A stretch of 64,000 bases of DNA from Asterias rubens (Eukaryota; Echinodermata; Asteroidea; Forcipulatida; Asteriidae). Of the stretch, positions 11,465 through 22,300 are shown in pieces. Position 1 is the first letter of the stretch; every line of letters starts with the position of its first letter. The notes beneath the pieces are model-generated. The model searched no databases, was not told the DNA's origin, and saw only the letters and a list, made by a program, of their open reading frames with translations. The position numbers and the translations under genes were made by a program. The stretch spans positions 5,890,001 to 5,954,000 of the forward strand of contig NC_047068.1 of NCBI RefSeq assembly GCF_902459465.1, given 5' to 3'.

Positions 11465-12985
11465 AAGTTGTGCCAGTCATCGTGACGTCATGAACACATT
11501 TCTCTATGCAGGATTAATGATTTAAATGCAGAGGTGTATCAAACTTCACGCGTTACCGTATTACATGACGCTTCAAAAGTGTCTTAAAGGCAAATTTCTT
11601 TGGGAGATAACTAAAGTTTTCTTTCTATTTGTGCGAGTGTGCTATGAAGATATAGGACTATTATATTAAGGTTAAAACAACTTCCTTGCGATTGTTGTGT
11701 GTGTTTAAATAGCGGATATCACATAAGCTAGTCTGGCAATTTTATAATCTTGTTAGAGGAGTATTACACAAGTAGGCTCACCGTCTTTGAAGTAGTTACA
11801 GAAGGACATGTCTGTAAAAACTGGTGTACAGTAATTCACAAAAATAAGCAAGTTAATCAGGGCATGAGTATATCACAACGTAGAATACCATTATTGATAT
11901 AAAATAGTGGGTATTATAGAAATGAAAAAAAGAGAGAATTGTAAATAGTCGAAAGTAAATCAGGGCATGAGTATATCACAACGTAGAATACATTTGTTGA
12001 TTTTAAATAGTGGGTATTGAAGAAAGGATATCAACAAAAGAAACTCTTGGTAAATACACAGTACCCGACACTCGTTAATATAATAGATCGCTGGGACTGG
12101 CCGAACGACCTCTATAATCACAGGAACATTGAAAAGAAGACAACCAAACCAAGAAACAAAAATCAGAAATGATATTCGGCACTTTATAATATACTCTTTA
12201 TATTAAGCAGGACTTCTTTATAACGTGCTCTTTATAACGAGGTAGACTGTAAATATCGCAGAAAATATTACATTTAATACGGTGAATTTTACATAAGATG
12301 ACGGAAGATGAGAATTTGGATATCACAAAAGTGAAAAGTAAAACTTCAAAGTGAATATCATAAGATAGAATAGTGAGTACCTGTATTTAATTTTGGGAGG
12401 CATACTATATTATAAGAATGACAAATGACCTGCAGGTCATTTTATGGGCTTAAGTGTACTCTCTTTATCCTGTGCCAATTTGATTTGCTCAATAAAGATT
12501 GATTTACCTCCATAATATAATATCTGTTTAACAAACCAACGGGAAGTTTTTGGGCAACATTACAAACATGAAAACGGCAAACAAGTCAAAGTATAAAATT
12601 GAGCATCATCAGTTAGATTGTGTTTATATGTAAAGTACTTTTTATTTATTTCATATTGTTAATACATTATTTATAATAATTGTTAAAATATTTTTTAGCT
12701 AGACGTCATTTCATGCCATCCTTACATGATTCTCAATTTGGACAATTTAATAAATCATGTTTTCGAAACATCTTTGATTTTGATGATTAAACTTTTAAGA
12801 GAAATTATATTTTCTATACAAAATGTATGAGTCTAATTGTGTCGAATCTAGTCCATTGTGCGAAAATAAGTCATGTGTAAATAAACCATAGAGATTGTAA
12901 ATTAAAAACGTATTTGACTATCTTTATTTTAAAATTATGTGATTGTATTTCAGCACGTTCAATAAAAAGTACTGCAAAGAATAGT
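11465..12985 (+). other. 3' UTR and poly(A) region of the four-pass membrane gene
   Basis: AT-rich sequence follows the stop. A direct repeat, 103 bp apart, of 'aatcagggcatgagtatatc' begins at 11855 and 11958. Possible poly(A) signals AATAAA lie at 12491 (tttgctcaataaagattg) and 12961. Confidence 0.5.
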
Positions 12986-13109
12986 GTCATATTTTATTCT
13001 AAACCACTATCATTGACAAGTGGATGGGTAGGATCTTGCATAATTATTTGAATCTTAGAGGTAATGGCCGATTCACAAAATACAATGTAAATCTTTAAAG
13101 TCCAAGCCA

Positions 13110-13235
13110 ATCGTTTTTTAAGCCGCTTTTATGACACGTAGTCCAGTCGGTGGCTGTCTTTGGCTCTAATTGATTACCATACCAGACACAAATGCAGAAT
13201 GAGAGAATGGACTGGATGACACTTTCATAAAAAAA
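13110..13235 (-). pseudogene. Non-LTR retrotransposon reverse transcriptase fragment
   Basis: On the - strand the translation reads SVIQSILSFCICVWYGNQ followed by LEPKTATDWTTCHKSG. This resembles the 'IESVLTFxIxVWYGN' motif near the C-terminal end of reverse transcriptases of CR1/L2-like elements. The reading frame cannot be followed far in either direction, so it is a dead fragment. Confidence 0.5.
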
Positions 13236-13957
13236 ATAAAAAATAAAAAATATATAATGTTGGGTTTAAGCTGAAAGTGCTCAAACATCCTGATATAGGA
13301 GGAACCAGGTTTAACAGTATAAGGCGACACACTGGTGCCACAGACAGGCTGCAGGCCATGGTAGAGAAGATGTGATATTGATTCAAACCCTTCACCAAAC
13401 AATACCCTTCTGCACTCCATCTAATAATATTTTAACAAAAATAAATAATAGAAGATGACTACTTGTTAGGTCTTGATAACTATTTTTCGGTACTGCCATA
13501 GTGAAACTTAGTCACCCCCCCCCCCTCGGCCCCGCCCGCCCCTCCACCACAAGGTAAACATACAAACTCGTCATCAATAGCGTTCGACCCCGTCTGCACA
13601 TCGTTCGCATTTTGCAAGAGGGCCGTTTGGATAGTACTGATTCGGGGATGAGGTTTAGATGTGCAAATGTTGGTCTGAAACCTAGTCTTCTATAACGGTG
13701 TAGAGATACAGAAAAGGCACCTGGCTGCTGCTCTGCATATTTTCAACAACTTTCACGAAAAATGAAGAAGTTCACGAGAGCTAGCTCTGCACATAGCATC
13801 ACTCTCTGTCCTTACTCTGCTGCTCAGTGGTTAAATCCGTAAGTCTCTCATGTTGACATTGGAAAGGTAAACATAAATATTCTTACCCAGAGATTTGGAT
13901 GTTGTTTAGCAAGAACAATGGTTACCCGTCATGATTTATGGGCATGGTTTATTGGTT
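13236..13957. other. Intergenic stretch without recognised gene
   Basis: It contains a C-rich tract at about 13517-13545. An 84-codon - frame at 13166-13420 has no recognisable domain and overlaps the retroelement fragment in another frame. Confidence 0.35.
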
Positions 13958-14032
13958 AGCCCCATAAATCGGTTCAATCCACTCCGTATCCAAGGATTAC
14001 GGAGTGAATTGGACCGATTTATTTATGGGGCT
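13958..14032. mobile_element. 75-bp foldback element
   Basis: AGCCCCATAAATCGGTTCAA at the left is mirrored by 'ttggaccgatttatttatgg' at the right, with arms of about 31 bp and a few mismatches and a 4-bp insertion. The centre is 'tccactccgta...tacggagtga'. Confidence 0.65.
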
Positions 14033-14623
14033 AGGGCATGGTGTTTGTCTTTCAAGGGGGTTGGGCCTTTTGGGGTGTGTTTTTTTAACTGTCAGTGTCA
14101 GACTCAGTAGTCATATCCAGATATCGGATTCTAATCAAGTAGAAGTAGCCATAGGCCTATGTCTTGGGACAAAAATGTAATTAACTTTGTTTAAAAATAA
14201 TAAATAGTAATTGAATGAGATTTGTTATTTATTTTGCAGCAATACTCTAGTACGTAGCTGGTACAGTGTACTACACTAGCTTCTGAGTATTCAAATCAAT
14301 AAAATACCAACCAATGAAATGTTTGAAAACATTATGACGTCTCTCCAAATTTGACCAAAATCGCATGTCGTCATGGTCGTACACACGCATCAGCAATGCC
14401 AATACTTAGTGGATTATCTCTCGCAACCGAAAAACAAAACTTTTATGATTCCAACACACGATGAAGTGTAACTTGTAAGTGTCATTGTTTTGTCAAAAGA
14501 TTGGATAGAAGATTTTTAAAAAAAATATTTAGTTTATGATTGTGAATTTTTTTTCCTGTTATCCTACTGAAAACACATGACAATATGAGGCATACAACTT
14601 ACAAGCTGTATTAACCAGCGCCC

Positions 14624-14681
14624 TAGCCCCACTTGTGTGGCCAAGGCTAGCTGAATCCTAGATTCAGCCAAGTGGGGCTAA
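14624..14681. mobile_element. Small foldback element with 8-bp target duplication
   Basis: Outer arms TAGCCCCACTT and AAGTGGGGCTA enclose a second palindrome (gctgaatcctagattcagc). The 8-bp word CAGCGCCC occurs directly on both sides (14616-14623 and 14682-14689), as expected for a target-site duplication; 8 bp is typical of hAT and P-type elements. Confidence 0.7.
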
Positions 14682-14689
14682 CAGCGCCC

Positions 14690-17110
14690 CAGCTGGGTCT
14701 ACCTCAATTTAAAATTGGCCTCCCTCCCCAATACACGGCTTACTTTTTATTACTACCGGTATTTTCTTTGTTAATGTCATTTTTGACATTGTCATTATCT
14801 GTCGAGTATTTTAGGGTCCCAGTCAATTATCGTGTGATTAGTGGTACCTGGATGCCCAACAGTATCAAGATTCACATCTCCAAATTCCCAGGGAGTGACA
14901 AAAAAAACAGCTAAAAGAAATCCATCAATTCAAAGTTTCTCGCAGTGAGTGAGTGAGTAAGTTACTAAAACTGTCAGTTTGTTGTTACTGTGTGTAGTTG
15001 CGATAATGTCAGGATCGAAGGAGGGTTACGTTATTGCAACTAGTGACTGTGGTGAGTGAGGACTACTTCTTTAGAAACTAAAAAGGCTCCTTGTAGTTTC
15101 TTTAGAATTAAGTGGGGACTGTTGTGGGTACTGACCGGTCCCTTCGGCACCTTGCAAACTCGGCACCTGTCGTAACCAAAATATGAAAAAAACTATTTTT
15201 GTCACAGTTAACCCCATGCAACCGTGACGCGAAAGACAGTTGGCTAACTCTAGAATAAAAGTCTCTTCGACAAGATATTATATTTACAATTAATTTACAT
15301 TTATTTACAACAACTGGGGAAACTGCCCCATTTCTGGAATCTGTACACTGAATAACTATTCTTAACTTCACTGAAATTAATAAATGAACTATTAATAAAT
15401 TAACTCAAAACACTTCTACTCAATCTTGTCAAATAAAACTTATCCCTAAATCAACGACGTGTGCATAGGTTTCCCTTAAAGTTCAAATGACAACACGCCC
15501 CAGAAAATATTCGAAATTAAAGGGTGAGTCTCCTCAGACTATAATCGATATTGTGTATATGTTTTATAAGAAAAGGTGCTTTAACAACTCTTCTTACTTT
15601 TGCAATGCTTTGCTTTTTGCGTCTTACTAACACCACTCTACTACCTTCAATTAAATGTCTCCAAATCAAGTCAATCAAAAGTTAATAAAATTTACACTTA
15701 AACAAAAGTGACTCTCCGGTCTGGCATCCTGCCTCAATTCAACTTCAACTCAGATTTAAAATCTTACTTCAACTCTGACTTCAACTCCGATTTAACTACA
15801 ATCTGAGAGTTTTTAAAATACCAAGCTATTAAAATCCAATGCTTTATTAATACAGCATGAAATAGGCCTACACATTTCCAAGGACAATTTAATTCAAGAA
15901 TTCTCCTTAATTAGAATCAATAACCTCAAAAACAATAAGCAAATTTTCAACTTACGATTTTCTCCTTGTTTCGAAACTTAAATTGCCGATCTCTGCCGCC
16001 ACAGTTCTCTGCCAATCAATTGCTTAAAGTAACAGCCTGAATAATCTGTTTTTGGTTTAGCATTAACATTGCAGTAAAACAACAACCTCAAAGGTTATAA
16101 TTGTAGCGCGACACTGTTGAGATATAGGCACTTCCAAATACCTATCCAAATTCTCTCTATCTTTCTCTCACTCAAAATTCCATTCCATGATCCTTCTTCC
16201 ATAAGAACCTATGTGAGACTACTGCCACTCCCTAAAATCTTGCATACAACAACTTCATGCAAAGTGGCTCAATCCTTCAATGCACAACAATACCTAATTA
16301 TTCACACCAACCTGTGTGACCAGACAAGTACAAAGGAAAGGGAAGGCACTGACCTCTGCACTTCTATTCATAAACCAAGTTACAAAATTAGCATTTTAAC
16401 AAGAGTTCACAACCTTTGGGGAGAAAAATGCATATTCATTAGTAAACTTAAACATACATATTCATTAGTATATATGCTCCTGCAAAATAAACACCATACA
16501 TTAGAATGGGGGCGGGGGGGGGGGGGGGGTTTACATTAGTTTTAGCATCAACAATCATTCGTTTAATTCCAGACATTGCTGCGTGCAAAGTCAACCAGCA
16601 TCGGGTAAAAAATTCCCACAGTCGCCATTCTGCAAATCGCACCCCATTAAATCGCTTTTATAGCAAAAATCTGCTTAGCTGTCCACCGTCAACCAATACT
16701 TTCTGTAGATTTTCAAAGCCCAACACATCAAAAAATGGCAAAGCATTTCACCGATATGGAAGCAAAATTGTATGCAACATTTTAAAAACTGAATGCACGT
16801 TCAGCAAGTTTCCGGGGGAAAAAAATATCAGACAAATTTTCTCAAAAGTTTGGAAGCAGTTATCACGAAGACTTATCCGCTACCCATAACCAATAGTTAT
16901 TGCCAACAGTGTTACAAATGCCACAAAGGTTCAAACCAAGTATTCTTTTTTGTGTAAGAGAACAGGTCATGATTGATTGCTTGGTAACTCATTTTTTGTG
17001 GCTGAGTTTGTTAGGCAAAACTAGGCTGGTGCCGAGTTTGCAAGGTGCCGAGTTTGCAGGGTGCCAAGATTGCAGGGTGCTGAGTTTGTGCGGTGCCAAA
17101 AGTAAAGGTC
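14690..17110. other. Intergenic stretch, low-complexity and repeat-like pieces
   Basis: No gene is recognised. A TTCAACTC-rich tract lies at 15735-15800 and a G run at about 16507-16529. The word 'ggcaccttgcaaactcggca' near 15148 reappears inverted and tandemly near 17030-17060 (ggtgccgagtttgca units). The interval between these inverted words (about 1.9 kb) could be one degenerate element, but I cannot see further matching ends. Confidence 0.35.
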
Positions 17111-17283
17111 CAGCCGTCGATTTCACAAAGAGTTAGGACTCGTCTTATCTCGAGTTAGGACGAGTAACTCGTCCTAACTTAGGATTAATCTTAAGGTCTA
17201 CATGCTACAGTGCAGGGTTGGGACTCGTCCTAAGTCCAAAGATTAGTCTTAAGTTAGGAAGAGTTTTGTGAAATCGCCGGCTG
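17111..17283. mobile_element. Palindromic MITE (CAGCCG...CGGCTG)
   Basis: The left end cagccgtcgatttcacaaag is mirrored by ctttgtgaaatcgccggctg-type sequence at the right, where the strand reads gttttgtgaaatcgccggct. The interior has several 'actcgtcctaa/ttaggacgagt' palindromes. It sits about 360 bp upstream of the first coding exon of the TTC41-like gene. Confidence 0.7.
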
Positions 17284-17639
17284 CTCACACTACACAGTGA
17301 TAGCGTGAGATTGGTCTTGGAGCATAACAATCTTCCAAGTTATAAAAAGAGTAAAGGGAACCCAATTATGATTACTTTCTGACCAAAGCCTTAGGTCAGA
17401 TATATTTGTTAATCAAGTTTTGGGTTCTTTTGGGGTTCTAGGGCTTGGATGTAGATTTAGTTCAGTGAACCCAAGGGACATGGGTCATGGGTCATGGGTT
17501 CAAAACAAGTTACGTGTGTGTTTTTCTTCATTTTGTTTTGTCTTCAACTCTGTATGATCACGAATATCATGGAATATTTATAATGTTTACTTTAAATCTC
17601 AGATCGTAGTCTTCAACTACTTTACTGGTGGTACAGAAC

Positions 17640-19347
17640 ATGCAATCTCAGAATGCACAGGAACGTCGCATCGCTCGTGTTTTCTGGAGCTCTCCCTTTG
17701 GAGGATTGGAAGAGGAAAGGGAACTACTCACCAAGAAATACTGGCCCCGACTAGCTCACATGTGCCAAAAAGTATGTTGAAGACTTCAGTTTGAAGTGCT
17801 TTTACCACAGTAACCGTAAACGCAAAATGATAAATTTGTTAGGGCCCGCTTTTAGACTTGGTAGAGTCTATCGTGACTTGTACTTGTAGTGGCAATACGC
17901 ATGGACTCCCTTCGCCTATTTCCCCTGTCGTCCATGAAATTGTCTGGGTCCTACTAAAAGCCAACAACAAGCCGACAACGCTGACAACAAGTCCAGAGTG
18001 CAGACAACACACCGACTTAAAACAAGTTTTAAATACCTAAAAAAAACAAGTAAACCGAAGACTAATTAGAACTGTTACCTTTATTTTTATTTTTATTATA
18101 GCTTTTATCAAATTTGGGGTTAGATAAAGAAAATTTGATTAGAGTGTAATTTGAAACAATAACCTCTGGTTTAACGTGCCGGTGCTTTACCAATAGAGCT
18201 ACAGTACAAGCCCTATGTTGGGTTCTTGGTGATCTCTCTGTTTTGTAAAGCTCCTTGATCGGGGTCATAGGTCATACAAGTGTTGGCTGGTGTGTAGCCA
18301 AGGATCACACTCAAGTTAACGATACAACCTGGGAAGTCGTCGCTAGGGGATCACCTTAAAAATTAATGATTTTTTTTTTTTTTTTTTTCAAATATCAGGT
18401 TGTAATCACACAGGAAACTGACTTGGTAAATTTTAAATAATGTTTGTGTTGAACAAAACCAAATTGACTAGAGCGGGATTTGAACCACCATTTCCCTTGT
18501 GGTTACAATTTGATATTGTTTAAAGGAGTCTGACTTCTTTCAGATTTGATGGTCTACAGTCACGGTTGTTATTTGTCTTTGCATTATGGCTTGGAGCATA
18601 ATTTGTACTTTATACCATATTGATGCATCACTTTTTTGTCCATACAACAGGCGGGGTACGAGTACGTTCCAGTCGATATGAGATGGGGCATCACATCAGG
18701 CCACTCAACCCAGGCTCTGACAATAGCTATCTGTCTCCGAGAACTTGACCGCTCCGACATGATTGTTGGATTCTTCGGCCAGGTAAGATCAGGATTGGTA
18801 AAGACCGTGGAAGAGACAGATGCACTGACAAGTCTTGTCTTCCTCTTTAAAGGCACGGTACATGTTTGGTAATAGACCTTATGCATTGACGTCATCCAGC
18901 AGCCATCTTAGTGGAAAAACGGTGACGAAACAATCAAAACGTACAGATTTGTACGCGCGGCGCACAGGATTGGCCAATGAACAACATCCTTTTGACCTCT
19001 ACGTGAGGGCGCCCTACTGAAATGACGTCATGTGCATAAGGTCTATTGTCAAATCCCAGTGGTCGCAACGGCCTCTGAAAAAAATAATTGTAGTCCACAC
19101 CTTGCATAATAAAAAATATATATAATTTTGTTTTTTAAATCTGTGATCGTACTGTTAACTTTATTGGCAGAGGTATGGCTGGCACGGAGATAAAGATCAG
19201 ATGTTACAGAAGACCTTTGACTACGCCAGTCCGAGCTATCCCTTCATTGATGAGTATCGAGATCGTTCGGTCACCGAGCTAGAGTTTCTTCATGGACATC
19301 TAAATCATCCTGGAGCTCGAGCTGCAAGCTTCTTCTTTAGAGACAAG
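17640..19347 (+). CDS. TTC41-like exons 1-3: DUF4062 region
   Basis: Exons 17640-17771, 18651-18782 and 19171-19347 encode residues 1-147, all phase 0. Visible family signatures are RVFWSSPFGGLEEERELL (the 'VFISST..D...ER..L' start), VPVDMRWGI (51-58), FFGQRYGWHG (85-94) and SVTELEFLHG (121-130). These match the DUF4062 block of TEP1/TTC41-type proteins. The fold is predicted in the literature to be related to TIR and nucleoside-hydrolase-like domains; the glutamates at 124 and 126 are candidate functional residues by that analogy, which is inference. The usual 'ISSTF.DM' is changed to 'WSSPFGGL'. Confidence 0.85.
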
Positions 19348-22300
19348 GTTCGTCATTCTCAGAGGATTTACTCTTGAAAAGTTGTTTGTGTTAGAGGCAG
19401 GGCATACTATTGGAAATGGTGCCACAAGTATCCTCATTTTGTTTAGCGCATTATATGCATTTATAAAAAACCTCGAAAATTTTGCTCAATTGGTCATCGC
19501 AATTGCAAGAAAATAACGAAAGAAAAAAAAAACCTTCTTTGCATAGAATTGTGTGCTTTTAGATGCTTGAGAAAGGCTTTGTGTCCTAGAGCAAGACACT
19601 TTACCTTTGGGACTTGAAGCTTCAGAGAAGGGGTTTGCCCCAGTGTTTCTGGCTTGGTTTGATGCAGATTGGGTCACATGACCGTACTAGAAAATTGGTC
19701 TCATAATAGAGCGATTGCGCCTTGTGCGTCACGTGACCTTAAGTGGGTATTTAATGTAAACAAACACGGCGTACTGCATATAAATGTGCGTTAAAAAGAC
19801 ATGACTACTGTTACAATTTTTGGCTAAAAAAAGACTAAATTCTCGAAATCACTGAAGAATATTCTGGAGTTTGACACATGAGACCGTACCGGTGGCTGAA
19901 CAATGCCAGTATGGGTAAACACAGTTCCACCAAACAGGAATTCCACGAGAATGTTCACACGATGTCATGTGTTTGTGCACGGAAAGTGTGGTTTTACATT
20001 GCCCTCATTATAATGGTTTTGCTGCCAATATTTCCAATAAAGATCTCATTAAGAAGCTGCAAATCCTTTTATTTTCACCCTGCAATTGTTTGATTAGAAG
20101 GGGTAGCCGTGAGTCGGACAACCTGGCAATCTCCCCCATCAAATCCCAACTTCACGCCGTGCAGAATGCAAAATGCATGGCCCGTGAGCCTGCTCAAACC
20201 TTAGTAATTTACTTAGTCTAACCATACTCTCAAAAGAAACCTCTTTTGTAGTAGAATACTGGGAACATCAAGCAGCAAACGTGATTAAAATCAATGTCAC
20301 ATTATTCAACTTTATAAAAAGGGCTCCGTTTTTACTTGTAAGTGTTATTTATTGAAATTACAGCCAATTACTATGGTCCATCAGTACGAGTCTTCCCATG
20401 TCTTTACTGTGTAGCTGTGTCCATCAGTACGAGTCTTCCCATGTCTTTACTGTGTAGCTGTGTCCATCAGTACAAGTCTTCCCATGTCTTTACTGTGTAG
20501 CTGTGTCCATCGGTACGAGTCTTCCCATGTCTTTACTGTGTAGCTGTGTCCATCAGTACGAGTCTTCCCATGTCTTTACTGTGTAGCTGTGTTCGTCAGT
20601 ACGAGTCTTCCCATGTCTTTACTGTGTAGCTGTGTCCATCAGTACAAGTCTTCCCATGTCTTTACTGTGTAGCTGTGTCCATCAGTACGAGTCTTCCCAT
20701 GTCTTTACTGTGTAGCTGTGTTCATCAGTACGAGTCTTCCCATGTCTTTACTGTGTAGCTGTGTCCATCAGTACGAGTCTTCCCATGTCTTTACTGTGTA
20801 GCTGTGTCCATCAGTACGAGTCTTCCCATGTCTTTACTGTGTAGCTGTGTTGGTCCATCGGTACGAGTCTTCCCATGTCTTTACTGTGTATCTGTGTCCA
20901 TCAGTACGAGTCTTCCCATGTCTTTACTGTGTAGCTGTGTTCATCAGTACGAGTCTTCCCATGTCTTTACTGTGTAGCTGTGTCCATCAGTACGAGTCTT
21001 CCCATGTCTTTACTGTGTAGCTGTGTTCATCAGTACGAGTCTTCCCATGTCTTTACTGTGTAGCTGTGTCCATCAGTACGAGTCTTCCCATGTCTTTACT
21101 GTGTAGCTGTGTCCATCGGTACGAGTCTTCCCATGTCTTTACTGTGTAGCTGTGTCCATCAGTACGAGTCTTCCCATGTCTTTACTGTGTAGCTGTGTCC
21201 ATCAGTACGAGTCTTCCCATGTCTTTACTGTGTAGCTGTGTCCATCGGTACGAGTCTTCCCATGTCTTTACTGTGTAGCTGTGTCCATCAGTACGAGTCT
21301 TCCCATGTCTTTACTGTGTAGCTGTGTCCATCGGTATGAGTCTTCCCATGTCTTTACTGTGTAGCTGTGTCCATCAGTACGAGTCTTCCCATGTCTTTAC
21401 TGTGTAGCTGTGTCCATCAGTATGAGTCTTCCCATGTCTTTCTGTGTAGCTGTGTCCATCGGTACGAGTCTTCCCATGTCTTTACTGTGTAGCTGTGTCC
21501 ATCAGTACGAGTCTTCCCATGTCTTTACTGTGTAGCTGTGTCCATCGGTACGAGTCTTCCCATGTCTTTACTGTGTAGCTGTGTCCATCAGTACGAGTCT
21601 TCCCATGTCTTTACTGTGTAGCTGTGTCCATCAGTATGAGTCTTCCCATGTCTTTCTGTGTAGCTGTGTCCATCGGTACGAGTCTTCCCATGTCTTTACT
21701 GTGTAGCTGTGTCCATCAGTATGAGTCTTCCCATGTCTTTCTGTGTAGCTGTGTTCATCAGTACGAGTCTTCCCATGTCTTTACTGTGTAGCTGTGTCCA
21801 TCAGTACGAGTCTTCCCATGTCTTTACTGTGTAGCTGTGTCCATCAGTACGAGTCTTCCCATGTCTTTACTGTGTAGCTGTGTTGGTCCATCGGTACGAG
21901 TCTTCCCATGTCTTTACTGTGTAGCTGTGTCCATCAGTACGAGTCTTCCCATGTCTTTACTGTGTAGCTGTGTCCATCAGTACGAGTCTTCCCATGTCTT
22001 TACTGTGTAGCTGTGTTCATCAGTACGAGTCTTCCCATGTCTTTACTGTGTAGCTGTGTTCATCAGTACGAGTCTTCCCATGTCTTTACTGTGTAGCTGT
22101 GTCCATCAGTACGAGTCTTCCCATGTCTTTACTGTGTAGCTGTGTCCATCAGTACGAGTCTTCCCATGTCTTTACTGTGTAGCTGTGTCCATCAGTACGA
22201 GTCTTCCCATGTCTTTACTGTGTAGCTGTGTTCATCAGTACGAGTCTTCCCATGTCTTTACTGTGTAGCTGTGTCCATCAGTACGAGTCTTCCCATGTCT

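Noticed and set aside
16117-16889. Frames of 127-140 codons in the intergenic region
   Set aside because: Low-complexity, run through a G tract, and no domain signature or splice context.
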